DNA from: CAZCAQ01 sp964540135
GTDB lineage: Bacteria; Patescibacteriota; WWE3; UBA101185; UBA10185
NCBI GenBank assembly: GCA_964540135.1
Contig: CAZILK010000002.1
Coordinates: 1 to 64,000 of the forward strand
Direction of reading: 5' to 3'
DNA: 64,000 bases
The translations under genes and the position numbers were made by a program. Below the pieces are notes generated by a model that was not told where the DNA came from, ran no database searches, and saw only the letters and a program-made list of their open reading frames with translations. The number at the start of each line of letters is the position of its first letter. The first letter of the stretch is position 1. Shown here piece by piece: positions 1 through 8,854 of the stretch.

Positions 1-2
1 GT

Positions 3-110
3 ACGGGAGAAAAGCTTGTAAGGAATAATGCGGGGATATGCTTACTCAAAGGGGAACAAAGTAAAAAGAGTAGCTTAATTAAGAAACAATTAGATCTAAT
101 TACATCTTAA
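3..110 (+). CDS. possible C-terminal end of a gene cut by the window start
   Basis: Frame 3 is open from the window edge to a TAA at 108-110 and encodes about 35 residues rich in Lys and Ser (starting TGEKLV, ending LDLITS). The other two forward frames stop within 30 bases. Nothing in the short tail is recognisable, and 35 open codons in AT-rich sequence may be chance. The upstream sequence would decide it. Confidence 0.2.
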   Translation, partial: TGEKLVRNNAGICLLKGEQSKKSSLIKKQLDLITS

Positions 111-136
111 TTAATTATTACTTTAATTAATTATTT
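106..136. repeat. AT-rich tandem direct repeat
   Basis: Two near-identical 15-16 bp units, CTTAATTAATTATTA and CTTTAATTAATTATTT, follow each other directly, and a related CTTAATTAAG lies just upstream (74-83). They sit after the putative partial gene end, in the roughly 310-base stretch (111-421) with no convincing gene. No function is evident. Confidence 0.5.
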
Positions 137-229
137 CTTATAAAAATACTGGAGAATCTTGGTATCTGATTTGGCTTGCTTCAAAGAGCATGTGTGCGGT
201 AATAGATATCCACATGCACTCCCCTAGAA

Positions 230-341
230 GTATGACAAACCTCCAAATTACGATGTATGACAATCCTACCCCATAGTATTTGCCAAAGTATGACAAGGGA
301 GAGTAATAGTAAGGTTAGCATCCTACCCTATAGTATGACAA
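230..341. repeat. four dispersed copies of GTATGACAA in a gene-free stretch
   Basis: The 9-mer GTATGACAA occurs at 230, 255, 288 and 333. Two copies of a longer ATCCTACCCYATAGTAT block (263-279 and 320-336) adjoin or overlap the second and fourth copies. A 61-codon ORF (257-442) runs through it but simply translates the repeats, so I do not call it a gene. Spacings of 25, 33 and 45 bp are too irregular for CRISPR. It could be a regulatory repeat or a decayed element. Confidence 0.5.
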
Positions 342-421
342 AGTTACAAGAGATATTGGGAAAATTTCGGTACTCTACTCCCCTGCTTCCCTACCAAACA
401 GGTATCTTTTTAACTGGGGTT

Positions 422-1222
422 TTATGGCTTGAATATAACTAAAATAGCTAAAAAGATTGCAATGATACTTATGTACTCTACAACTAATCTTTTATTAATA
501 TTGTTTTTAAGATGAGCCTGTATATAGCCAAGACCAAACATCAAAAATGTTGAGATATATAAGGCTCTTAGAAACGGCTCAGTTGGGAAAAATGATGCTG
601 AAAAGCCCCCTACTCCAACTAGAAACACATTAAAAATCCCAAGATAAATATACTCCCAAATCTCTGGCTTTTTTGTCTCGTTATCAAAACCAATGACCCA
701 CAAAGTATACATAGTGAACATAAATGTTGATACTGCTACTGCTAAAAACTGTAAATGCGGTGGGAGGGCTAGTTTGTAAACTCCAGCGTAAAACGGGATA
801 GCAGTTATAACAAGAAGTATGAGTAGCCAAGTTACAGCTGCTCTGTAAAGAGGAATCATACCTTGTCTAACTAAAACCACTAAAAAGACATTATTAACAA
901 GCGAGATCGCGTATAAAATAGCAGTGATGATAAAAATACCCGATACTTTAACTAATATACCTAGATTAGGAAAATACATCATCGACAAAATAGAACCAAT
1001 TGCAAGATGAGCAGGTAAGATAAGAACATATAAAAAGTTTTCTTTTTTGATGTTATCTTTTTGCACGAGCAGTCCGCCTATTGTTATTACGAGGAATGAT
1101 AAGACAGCAAATTGACTCTGCTGTGATGCATCATTCCCAAACCAAATGTATGCAAGAGACAGTGAGCTAAAAATGGCATATAAAATGTAGTTGTGTTTTC
1201 TTTTTATTTTATTTAACGGCAT
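422..1222 (-). CDS. polytopic membrane protein of unknown function
   Basis: 266 aa, almost entirely hydrophobic, with about eight predicted membrane spans and a basic N-terminus (MPLNKIKRKH). I recognise no family motif. Its ATG overlaps the last 14 bases of ruvC in another frame, so it is translationally coupled as the third gene of yebC-ruvC-this gene. It does not resemble the Holliday-junction subunits RuvA or RuvB, and the coupling may reflect genome compaction rather than shared function. No terminator is obvious downstream. Confidence 0.75.
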   Translation of the reverse strand: MPLNKIKRKHNYILYAIFSSLSLAYIWFGNDASQQSQFAVLSFLVITIGGLLVQKDNIKKENFLYVLILPAHLAIGSILSMMYFPNLGILVKVSGIFIITAILYAISLVNNVFLVVLVRQGMIPLYRAAVTWLLILLVITAIPFYAGVYKLALPPHLQFLAVAVSTFMFTMYTLWVIGFDNETKKPEIWEYIYLGIFNVFLVGVGGFSASFFPTEPFLRALYISTFLMFGLGYIQAHLKNNINKRLVVEYISIIAIFLAILVIFKP

Positions 1223-1694
1223 CTGTAGATTTCTTCAAATGACACAATACCATTGCAACAGCATCGTTAGCATCATCAACTTTAACTATTTTATCAAGAT
1301 TCATCATCTCCATAACAGCTTTTTGCATTTCTTTTTTATCAGCACGACCATAGCCCGTAATTGCTTTTTTTGCTTCAAGTGCTGTGTATTCAAAGACCTC
1401 CATCTTCTTTTGAGAAGCAACAAGAAGAGCGATTCCTCTTGCCTGCCCAACTGTCATTGCAGTTTTCACATTAGTATTAAAAAATAACTTCTCAATTATC
1501 ATAATACTTGGGATATTTTTCTTTACAATCTCAGAAAGTTCTTTATGGAGCATATTTAATCTATCATGCATAACAACACCCGCTGGCGTGCTTATTACAC
1601 CTGAATCTATGAGAATCGAGCCTTTTTTGGGAGAAACATCCACAATTGCAAAACCGGTTGTTGCGGTTCCCGGATCAATGCCTATAAATATCAT
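1209..1694 (-). CDS. ruvC: Holliday junction resolvase RuvC
   Basis: 161 aa, close to the usual RuvC length. RuvC is the endonuclease that cuts Holliday junctions moved by RuvAB during recombinational repair. The RNase H-like fold shows the expected acidic residues: D7 in IGIDPG, E68 in IIEKLFF, and D141/D144 in the C-terminal DDANDA motif. The start ATG overlaps the yebC stop by 4 bases (ATGA type), and the 3' end overlaps the downstream membrane protein. A yebC-ruvC arrangement is common in bacteria, though ruvA and ruvB are not adjacent here. Confidence 0.95.
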   Translation of the reverse strand: MIFIGIDPGTATTGFAIVDVSPKKGSILIDSGVISTPAGVVMHDRLNMLHKELSEIVKKNIPSIMIIEKLFFNTNVKTAMTVGQARGIALLVASQKKMEVFEYTALEAKKAITGYGRADKKEMQKAVMEMMNLDKIVKVDDANDAVAMVLCHLKKSTDAVK

Positions 1695-2254
1695 AACTGC
1701 TCCAAGATTTCATCGGGGATATTAAAATTAGCAAAAACTTCTTGTACATCTTCATGTTCTTCTAACATATCAAAAAATTGCAAAATTTTATCTGCTGAAT
1801 TTCTATCGGTAATATCAACACCGTAAAGTGGGGCTGCCGGATCCGGGCTAAAAATATAGGAAGTGCTACCAACAACACCAATAGCACCACCATGTTTCCC
1901 AAAAATACTGCGAATTTCTGAGAATGTTCTATTATTATTATCGGTAATTCCTTTAACCATAAATGCCACTCCAAAGGGCCCAAAACCCTCGTAGACAACA
2001 GTTTCGAAGTTCTCCCCAGGTCCAAGCTTACCTGCCCCCTTATCAATTGCTCTTTGGATATTTTCTTTTGGCATTCTTGCTTCTTTTGCCTTCTCAATAG
2101 CAAGTCTTAGCGAGGCATTAGAGTCTGGATCTCCACCACCCTCTCTTGCTGAAACAGTTAGGAGTCTTGCAACTTTAGTGAACTCCTGACTTCTTTTTGC
2201 ATCTTTAACACCTTTTTTTCTTTTGATTTGAGACCACTTGTTATGTCCTGACAC
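1691..2254 (-). CDS. yebC: YebC/PmpR-family protein, shortened
   Basis: 187 aa against about 240-250 aa in typical YebC/TACO1 proteins, which act as transcriptional regulators or as ribosome-associated factors easing translation of difficult motifs. The N-terminus (SGHNKWSQIK, AREGGGDP, ARMPKENI) and the first part of domain 2 (YEGFGP, TDNNNRT) are well conserved. After SYIF at about residue 134 the chain passes almost directly to the usual C-terminal segment, so roughly 55-60 residues corresponding to the inserted third domain are absent. The start is GTG, with a TATTAT -10-like box exactly 6 nt upstream (2261-2266), suggesting a leaderless transcript. Confidence 0.92.
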   Translation of the reverse strand: MSGHNKWSQIKRKKGVKDAKRSQEFTKVARLLTVSAREGGGDPDSNASLRLAIEKAKEARMPKENIQRAIDKGAGKLGPGENFETVVYEGFGPFGVAFMVKGITDNNNRTFSEIRSIFGKHGGAIGVVGSTSYIFSPDPAAPLYGVDITDRNSADKILQFFDMLEEHEDVQEVFANFNIPDEILEQL

Positions 2255-2306
2255 AGGGTAATAATATCACATTGACAAATCGATCACGTCTGATAAGGTG
2301 GTACTC

Positions 2307-2990
2307 ATGAAATCAAGTCTAAATGTGCTAGATAGACAAGCTGTAAAAGCTACTCTTGAGCAACGATGGGACGATGTAATTACTTTAAACACTGAGATTC
2401 TTAAACTCAACCCAACAGATGTACATGCAAAAATACGAATGGGCAAAGCATACCTACATCTATCTCAATTCCCTAAAGCTAAAAAGATCTTTAAAGAAAT
2501 TCTAGAACTGGATCCTTTAAACCAAATAGCCAAAAAGAATTATGAAAACGCAAAGATTGGCAAAATAGTTAAAGAAAATCATTCAAAAACTCAAATAATA
2601 ATTAAAGAACCAGGCACTACTTCCGAGCTTTTGTTCACAATTACAGAACCAAAAATTACAGCTAACAGTTTTAGTAAAGGCGATGAACTTGAACTAAAAG
2701 TTTTAAAAAAGTCTGTACAAGTTTACGCTACTGTTAAAGACAGAAAAGTATTAATGGGTACACTTGAAGCTCATATTTGTGAAAAACTATGTGCTGCATC
2801 AGAAAATGGTGCAAAACTCTCAGCACTATTTATAAATGGCGAAGGTAAAGAGATTAAGATCTTGTTAAGGTCTTCTCTTGCGATCTTTCGAGGCCAAAAA
2901 CAAGAAGTCAAACCATACGTTAAACAAACTGGGTTTGATGAAGAAGATAAAGACGAAGAGAGTGAAAATATTAGCCCCTCAGAAGACTAA
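2307..2990 (+). CDS. TPR-repeat protein
   Basis: 227 aa from the ATG at 2307, which I prefer to the GTG at 2298 because AAGGTGG (2295-2301) is a good ribosome-binding site for it. Residues about 5-80 form two to three tetratricopeptide-like helical repeats (LNPTDVHAKIRMGKAYL, then LDPLNQIAKKNYENA), a protein-protein interaction module. The remainder contains a beta-rich domain (about 95-205) I do not recognise, and the tail is strongly acidic. There is no signal peptide, so it is probably cytoplasmic. It is divergent from yebC and not obviously in an operon. Confidence 0.8.
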   Translation: MKSSLNVLDRQAVKATLEQRWDDVITLNTEILKLNPTDVHAKIRMGKAYLHLSQFPKAKKIFKEILELDPLNQIAKKNYENAKIGKIVKENHSKTQIIIKEPGTTSELLFTITEPKITANSFSKGDELELKVLKKSVQVYATVKDRKVLMGTLEAHICEKLCAASENGAKLSALFINGEGKEIKILLRSSLAIFRGQKQEVKPYVKQTGFDEEDKDEESENISPSED

Positions 2991-3059
2991 TGAGTCTGTA
3001 ATAAGTAGGTACTATTAGCAGAGTTTGTTATTATCATTATTGAATTTAAAGCTGTTTCT

Positions 3060-4136
3060 CTAAACCAAATCGTAATCTTCTATTTTTCGTGAAGCGTTAG
3101 GCGCTGGTGCTTGAGGCTTAGGAGAAGCCTCTGGTATACCTTCAACCGGCTTTGGTACCGATGGGGTTGACTGAGCTACTGGAAGGACCGGCTCCTCAGA
3201 GCTTTTTTGAAGTGTTGTGGGGATTTCATGTGCTGTTTCTTGAACCACTGGTTTTATAACCTCATCAAAAGCTGCAAAAGGAACTGTTAAATTATTTTCA
3301 GGAACTAGTACATTAACTTCTTGGTTTACTTCTAGTTTATTGAAATCCGCTGTACCGTCTGAAATTTTATATGCCCCAAGACCAGTTAAGACATACCACT
3401 TCCCTTCTTTTTTAGTTGTTAGGGCTACTACTTTTTTGCGGGGTTGTTTGGTTGTAACTTTAAATTTCTTTTCGCCGTTTTCTTCATACATCTTAACTAT
3501 ATCGCCATATAGTATTCTTGTTTTAGCTGCATAGTTTTGAGGTACCTCAATCTTCTCACCAGTAGGTGTTACAAGATGAGTGCCATCAAAAGACCCCTCA
3601 ATACTAGGGATATCTGCTGAAGCCGCTGTATCTTCTTGATCGGTTATGGGGCTTTCCTGTGGTTCAGGTTTAGCCTCACTTATAGGTTTTGCTGGCGGTA
3701 GCGTTTCTGCTACTGGTTTAGGTTCAACAGGAGCTTGAACCGGTGCTGGAACAGCTTTTGATGCAACTGGAGGAAGTGCTTCTTGAGCTGTATCAGCTGC
3801 CGGTGCCGCTTGTCTGGCAGGTGCAAAAGGCGGATATAATCCTTGGCTTGGTTTAGTATCTGCTTGGTCCATAGGTACAACTCTTCTTGACGGTGCTTGA
3901 ATTGGTAAATCAGGCATCAGCGGAGGCCTTTGAGATGGGGGTCTTAAGGGATTTGGTGGGAAACTGGCATCAAGTGGATCTCTCATACGGTTTCTTGGCA
4001 ATGGTTGCCTAAAAGGATCGTCTTGAAAGTCCCCTCCTCTTGCATCAAGAGTTTCTGCAATTCTTTTTAACGCCCGAAGACTATCTTCAATATTTAAAAT
4101 ATATCTTTTAAGTTCTGCTAATTGCTGTGTATCCAT
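3060..4136 (-). CDS. proline-rich protein paired with the VirD4/HerA-like ATPase
   Basis: 358 aa. The N-terminal 30 residues form a short amphipathic helix or coiled coil (QQLAELKRYILNIEDSL), followed by about 140 residues rich in Pro, Ala and Gln that are probably disordered. A compact beta domain lies at about 180-310 (GTHLVTPTGEKIEVP, ILYGDIVKM, WYVLTGLGAYKIS), and a second Pro-rich tail follows. No signal peptide or membrane segment is present. It starts 5 bases after the upstream ATPase ends, so the two are co-translated. An adaptor role for the ATPase is inferred from position only. Confidence 0.75.
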   Translation of the reverse strand: MDTQQLAELKRYILNIEDSLRALKRIAETLDARGGDFQDDPFRQPLPRNRMRDPLDASFPPNPLRPPSQRPPLMPDLPIQAPSRRVVPMDQADTKPSQGLYPPFAPARQAAPAADTAQEALPPVASKAVPAPVQAPVEPKPVAETLPPAKPISEAKPEPQESPITDQEDTAASADIPSIEGSFDGTHLVTPTGEKIEVPQNYAAKTRILYGDIVKMYEENGEKKFKVTTKQPRKKVVALTTKKEGKWYVLTGLGAYKISDGTADFNKLEVNQEVNVLVPENNLTVPFAAFDEVIKPVVQETAHEIPTTLQKSSEEPVLPVAQSTPSVPKPVEGIPEASPKPQAPAPNASRKIEDYDLV

Positions 4137-4141
4137 TCTGG

Positions 4142-6637
4142 TTATCTCTCTTTCTTTCTAAAATCTTCGGCAATCGCCATCCCTTTATCAAAAGGTCTAT
4201 CGACCCACCTTTTAATTACTTCCTCGACATCGTGCCTTGGTTTGCCGTATTTTTGACGACTAAGCTCACGAACTTTATCTGCATTGTGTGGGTATTTTTT
4301 AGTAACTGAATCAGACTCAACCCACGGTAATAAAATTCTAGCTGAAAACGGATGAGATGTCATGCCGTCAATCATCAGTTTTATATAAACTTGAAATCTT
4401 TCAAGTGCAATCAGGTCTTGATGGCTAAAGTTTGGCTCAAACTCAGTTTCAAGAAGCCTTGCATCTTGAGCCCCCAGAGAAAATGATGCAATTGTCCCTA
4501 CATTTCCAAAGACTGCGTTTTGCAACTGCTCTGGGAGTTGAGATGTATATTGGTGAGTTAGATAAAGCCCAAGACCATATTTTCGTGATTCAGAAAGAAT
4601 AGATTCAAAATCTCCTCCCACAAAATTCTGGAACTCATCAACATATAGGTAAAATGGTTTTCTGTCTTTAGGATCGAGCTTAGCGCGTCTGAGGGCAGTA
4701 AATTGGATACGCGAGACAAGAAGTGCTCCTAACAGATTGGCGTTATCAGCTCCTATCTTGCCTTTTGATAAATTCATAAGTAGTATCTTGCCTGAATTCA
4801 TAATATCCCACATATCAACTGTAGAATGCTTTTGACCAAGGATATTACGAACAGTAGTTGAAGATAAAAATCTATTTATTTTATTTTGGATTGGTGCAAT
4901 AGCTTCAGTTATTAATTTCTGGTTATTCTTCATTTCTTTGTATTCTTTTTCCCAGAAATCAAGCACTATTGGATCTTTAACTTTATGAAGAATATATTTT
5001 TGATAATTTGGATCACTTAAAAGCCTTGTGATACCAAGAAGAGAAGTTCCCGGAACATCAAGAAGTGTTAAAACTGCATAATTGAGTAAATACTCAAGTC
5101 TTGGACCCCAGGAATAATCAAAATGAGTTTTAATTGCTGCAACAAGAGCTGATGCCATTAAATTCTTTTGAGAAGGGTCGTCGTACTCTAAAAGATTAAT
5201 ACCTACTGGAAATTCAGCATCGGATGGGTCAACAATTACAACATCATCCATTCTATGATCTGGAATATTTTCTAGTATATTCTCGATTAACTCTCCGTGA
5301 GGGTCAAGTACCGCAACACCGGCGCCGTTTGCAATATCTTGAGAGATTAAAGTTTTAAATAAAGTCGACTTCCCTGTTCCGGTCTTGCCTATCAAATACA
5401 TGTGCCTTAACCTATCATCATTGTTTTTTAACCCAAATCTTACCTTTTGATTTCTAAACAATGTTTCACCAATATAGGTACAATCAGAAACTGGCAAATT
5501 TGCCGGTGGTTCTGATTTTTTTGATAATACCCAGTTAATGCTTGGGGTTTCAACGCTCCCTGATGGTAGATGGAAGATTGAAGCAAGTTCATCAGTTGTT
5601 AATACAAAGGATTCTTTAGTTGAAAAGGTACGTGATTCATACTTTGCTATCCCTTCTTCTTTTACTCCGTATGAATTTGCAACAAAGCCATTGAGAGTTG
5701 CGATTGAAAACTGTTTAAATGAGGCGATAAGTGATCGTAGGTTATTTTCAGCTAGTTCTTTTGTCTCAGCTTGGGATACCAGTCTTACGTTCACTAAAAA
5801 GCCAATTTTTGCGAGCTTAAACTCAATTGCTTTCATCTGAACTTCCTCACCAGCTGTAATTTGAGGTCTTTGAGCTTTGCTTGCCTGCGCTTTTCCATAA
5901 GCAAGGGCATCTTGAGGTGGGTTTAAAAGCATTCTTGGGATATCAGAGAGAATACTTGCAAACTCGTACACAATCTTTTGAAAAAGAGCCGCCACACCGT
6001 GGCCTGAGGCAGAAAAATCACTGCCTTCAACTTGCGACTTAACATATTTATGTCCCTCACTCTGCCAGTTATCAGGAACTGGTTTTATTACAATCTGAAA
6101 CCATAAACTATCAGTACCAGAAATTTGGCTAAGAACAGAAGTAATTCCCGATAAAGGATCTACTTCAAAATCTCTAAAGGTCTTTATCGGGTAAAAATTA
6201 GCTTTCTCAAGAACAAGACTTGATACTGCAACAGCATTCACTCGACTCTTCTGGCGTGGCACATAATCTTTTACCTCAATTATTTGAGACGAGCTGTACT
6301 GTGCGTAAATCTGGCTTTCAACAAAGCCTTTTACGCTTCTTGGAACACTACAGTAAAAAACTATACCATTAGCTCCATCTGAAAACAGTTCAAATGAAAC
6401 ATGTTCTTGGATAGAAGGGGTTTCTTTCAAGAGACCGTGAAGAGATGCAAACATATGCTCTGCCGACAAGGGGCCTGTGTTAAAATCTTCATCTAGTATC
6501 TTTGGGACTTTGATTTCAAGAACTACAAAGTCTTCCATAGGAAAATCCTCAACCGAGTTATATGTGGCATGTGTCTTTTTATACAAGACAAGCCCTGCAC
6601 CTATTAGAATTAACGCAAGTAAAGTCAAATAAAACAT
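4142..6637 (-). CDS. membrane-anchored VirD4/TraG/HerA-like ATPase
   Basis: 831 aa from the ATG at 6637; an in-frame TTG six codons upstream lacks support. One N-terminal membrane helix (about 2-20) is followed by about 380 residues of unknown structure and then a P-loop motor domain. Walker A is GKTGTGKS at 417-424, a LDPHGE motif follows at about 444, Walker B is YVDEFQNF at about 665, and the C-terminal part resembles the TraG/TraM-recognition ATPases used as coupling proteins in type IV systems. No other conjugation gene is nearby, so DNA transfer is not implied; DNA pumping or protein export at the membrane are alternatives. The next gene is the Pro-rich partner. Confidence 0.82.
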   Translation of the reverse strand: MFYLTLLALILIGAGLVLYKKTHATYNSVEDFPMEDFVVLEIKVPKILDEDFNTGPLSAEHMFASLHGLLKETPSIQEHVSFELFSDGANGIVFYCSVPRSVKGFVESQIYAQYSSSQIIEVKDYVPRQKSRVNAVAVSSLVLEKANFYPIKTFRDFEVDPLSGITSVLSQISGTDSLWFQIVIKPVPDNWQSEGHKYVKSQVEGSDFSASGHGVAALFQKIVYEFASILSDIPRMLLNPPQDALAYGKAQASKAQRPQITAGEEVQMKAIEFKLAKIGFLVNVRLVSQAETKELAENNLRSLIASFKQFSIATLNGFVANSYGVKEEGIAKYESRTFSTKESFVLTTDELASIFHLPSGSVETPSINWVLSKKSEPPANLPVSDCTYIGETLFRNQKVRFGLKNNDDRLRHMYLIGKTGTGKSTLFKTLISQDIANGAGVAVLDPHGELIENILENIPDHRMDDVVIVDPSDAEFPVGINLLEYDDPSQKNLMASALVAAIKTHFDYSWGPRLEYLLNYAVLTLLDVPGTSLLGITRLLSDPNYQKYILHKVKDPIVLDFWEKEYKEMKNNQKLITEAIAPIQNKINRFLSSTTVRNILGQKHSTVDMWDIMNSGKILLMNLSKGKIGADNANLLGALLVSRIQFTALRRAKLDPKDRKPFYLYVDEFQNFVGGDFESILSESRKYGLGLYLTHQYTSQLPEQLQNAVFGNVGTIASFSLGAQDARLLETEFEPNFSHQDLIALERFQVYIKLMIDGMTSHPFSARILLPWVESDSVTKKYPHNADKVRELSRQKYGKPRHDVEEVIKRWVDRPFDKGMAIAEDFRKKER

Positions 6638-6690
6638 ATAACAATAGAACCACAAACGACGAGGTATAAAGGATTAAGACTGTCTGAATG

Positions 6691-7719
6691 CTAGTAAATT
6701 ATTTTCTCAAAGTCAACGCCAAGAATAATCGTAATATCAGATCTCTCACAATCTGGCTCAATAAATGAAAACTTTGCTCTAGTTTCAATTTGATCTATCT
6801 TAAAAAAATCTTTTAAATAACGAGCACTTTGCGACGTTGGATCATCTGTTACAAGAATGCTTGAAGTGTATGACTCTTTGGAGTTGCCAATATAAGTTAC
6901 TCTGCCCCCAGAGGCTGTTATAACCTCTGATGCACGAGCACCAGCCCCTTCAAGCCCAGAGCCATTTAAAACAGAAATTACAAGCCTCTCTTTGGCTAAG
7001 GGAGAGTCGTATGAATAATCTAAAGACTCCTCAACCCAATCTTTAAACTCTTTTTCTTTAACAGTTGGATTAGCTGACAGTGCCTTAAATAAAGCATATG
7101 CCTGCTGTTCAGTAATATTTGTTTGAAGTGTCTCTGAATAGCTATTTAGTACAATATTTTTCCCAAAAACTGCAAAGTTAACAAAACCTGGTTGTAGAAA
7201 AGTGTTTGATATCAATTCAAACTGAGGATTCTCAACAAACAGATAGTTGTTTATCTTAAGCCTAATGTTATTTTCAACAGCTTTAGTTAAAAAAAGGCTT
7301 GCTTCTTTTGAATCATCAAACGCAGATAACCCAAGTGTATATATTTTACTTGCTTGCTCTTTACCAAATTTTCCTGGAACGTCAAAAGAGGTGTTAGGGT
7401 CAATCTTATAAACTGTGATTTCATTATCTGATTTATTAACTACTATTAAACTCAAATGTTTTGTAAAAGCTGTTTGAGAACTTAGCTCATCAACAGAACC
7501 AATAAGAAGCGTGTAAATATCGGACTGGAAAGTGTTGTCAGAATCAGAAGATTGAGCTGAAACGAATACTGTGCTTACCCTTTTATAAACAACGCCACCT
7601 GCTAATGCAAGGCAAGAAAAACTAAAAAGAAGTGCTGTTAAGATAATGTATGGAAGCTTTTTCTTTACTTCCCTGCTTTTAATTTTCAACAGCTTTTTCT
7701 TGGCAGGTCTCCTGGGCAT
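6691..7719 (-). CDS. membrane-anchored LytR_C-domain protein
   Basis: 342 aa. A very basic N-terminus (KKKLLKIKSREVKKK) precedes one membrane helix (about 25-45) and an extracytoplasmic part. The C-terminal about 95 residues carry the LytR_C signature (VISVLNGSG, then GYxV-like strand GGRVTYIG), found in cell-envelope proteins of the LytR-CpsA-Psr group. The middle region (YTLLIGSVDE, VNKSDNEITVYKIDP) resembles a reduced LCP domain, but I do not see the full Arg/Asp phosphotransfer set, so enzymatic activity is doubtful. TAGTAT at 7726-7731 lies 6 nt upstream of the ATG, indicating leaderless transcription. Confidence 0.75.
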   Translation of the reverse strand: MPRRPAKKKLLKIKSREVKKKLPYIILTALLFSFSCLALAGGVVYKRVSTVFVSAQSSDSDNTFQSDIYTLLIGSVDELSSQTAFTKHLSLIVVNKSDNEITVYKIDPNTSFDVPGKFGKEQASKIYTLGLSAFDDSKEASLFLTKAVENNIRLKINNYLFVENPQFELISNTFLQPGFVNFAVFGKNIVLNSYSETLQTNITEQQAYALFKALSANPTVKEKEFKDWVEESLDYSYDSPLAKERLVISVLNGSGLEGAGARASEVITASGGRVTYIGNSKESYTSSILVTDDPTSQSARYLKDFFKIDQIETRAKFSFIEPDCERSDITIILGVDFEKIIY

Positions 7720-7746
7720 ATATCAATACTAGAACAAGTTAATAAA

Positions 7747-8472
7747 TTACTCAATAAGTTTAAATTCAGAAGGGGTCGGAGATTTAAAAGAATACTCTTT
7801 TTTGTCGTCAACATCATAAAAAGAGAGCTCTGATGCATGCAACATCAGTCTTGGAAAAATGCGAATAGTTTTATCATAAGTTTTTTTCCCAAGATAAATT
7901 GGATCACTTGCAACAGGTAGGTTAAGAGCCGCTAAATGAACACGTATTTGATGCGTTCTACCTGTTAATGGCTTTGCAGATACTAAAGTATAATCCATAC
8001 CTTCAAGCTCTTTAGCATTTAGCTTTGTGAACGAAGTTTTTGCCTCTTTTGTGCCATCAACTACAGCAAATTTGAATCTATTTTTAGGATTTCGACCAAT
8101 AGGTGCTGTTACAACTATCTCATCAGGTTTCATGTGTCCATAACACACGGCGAGGTATGATTTAGTTACTTTTCGTTGTTTGAAATATAGTTGCAATTTT
8201 TGAAAGGTATACTCGTTTTTGGCTGCAAGTACAATTCCTGAGGTATCTTTATCAAGCCTATGGACAATACCCCCTCTGGAATAGAAGTCAGATTCGATAT
8301 CATCTATATCCCCTTCATTAACATCCATGAGGTTTTGAGCGACATCAGCAAGCGTCGGCTCGCTTGTAGTCTGGGATTTATTTACAACAACGCCACTTGG
8401 CTTGTCAAAAACAAGAAAATTATCATTTTCAAAAATTACAGGGACTTTAAGATCGCTTTGTGGTTTCGTCAT
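7747..8472 (-). CDS. RluA/RluD-family RNA pseudouridine synthase
   Basis: 241 aa. The catalytic motif GGIVHRLDKDTSG is present with the nucleophilic Asp at D74, and the usual downstream motif LTGRTHQIRVH is intact. Members isomerise uridine to pseudouridine in 23S rRNA or tRNA. The N-terminal S4 RNA-binding domain of RluD is missing, as in RluA-type enzymes, so the exact target cannot be assigned. Its start overlaps the 3' end of the upstream response-regulator gene by 26 bases, an unusual pairing for a modification enzyme. Confidence 0.9.
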   Translation of the reverse strand: MTKPQSDLKVPVIFENDNFLVFDKPSGVVVNKSQTTSEPTLADVAQNLMDVNEGDIDDIESDFYSRGGIVHRLDKDTSGIVLAAKNEYTFQKLQLYFKQRKVTKSYLAVCYGHMKPDEIVVTAPIGRNPKNRFKFAVVDGTKEAKTSFTKLNAKELEGMDYTLVSAKPLTGRTHQIRVHLAALNLPVASDPIYLGKKTYDKTIRIFPRLMLHASELSFYDVDDKKEYSFKSPTPSEFKLIE

Positions 8473-8830
8473 TTAAATATTTCTGTGCTGTTAATACTAC
8501 ATCTTGAGGGCTGATATTTGACTTAACTAAATAGCTGTTTGCACCAAGCTCCATACATGCCTTAAGCACTGAGTCTTTATCAAGATTGGTTAATAGTACC
8601 ACAGGACGCGAACTTAGGTCAGGAACTGTCTTTAAGTGAGATAGAATCTCAAGCCCATCTCTTTTTGGGAGCATTATGTCTAAAAAGAGTAAATCCCACT
8701 CTCCCTTAAGTACCTTCTCAAGCCCCTCATCCCCATCCCCTGCTTCAGTCACCTCAAATCCCTCACTTATTAAGAGTTCGCGATATACATCGCGGATTGC
8801 GATTTCATCTTCAATTAGTAATATTCGCAT
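8447..8830 (-). CDS. single-domain response regulator (CheY-like receiver)
   Basis: 127 aa, consisting only of a receiver domain. Acidic pocket residues are E7/D8, the phospho-acceptor is D51 (FLDIMLP), T81 follows a beta strand, and the conserved Lys is K103. No output domain is attached, so it would act by protein contact or in a phosphorelay. A paralogous receiver lies 24 bases upstream and no histidine kinase is in the window. Its 3' end overlaps the pseudouridine synthase. Confidence 0.9.
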   Translation of the reverse strand: MRILLIEDEIAIRDVYRELLISEGFEVTEAGDGDEGLEKVLKGEWDLLFLDIMLPKRDGLEILSHLKTVPDLSSRPVVLLTNLDKDSVLKACMELGANSYLVKSNISPQDVVLTAQKYLNDETTKRS

Positions 8831-8854
8831 AAAAACTACAAAACTACTCGGCAG

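Noticed and set aside
230..341. CRISPR array
   Set aside because: Repeat units are only 9 bp, spacings are irregular and no cas gene is near.
257..442. 61-codon ORF in the first gene-free stretch
   Set aside because: It translates the GTATGACAA/CCTACCC repeats (repeating ILPxS and SMTx words), has no ribosome-binding site and ends inside the converging membrane-protein gene.
1762..2103. 113-codon ORF on the minus strand
   Set aside because: Shadow frame lying wholly inside yebC, whose protein is clearly conserved.
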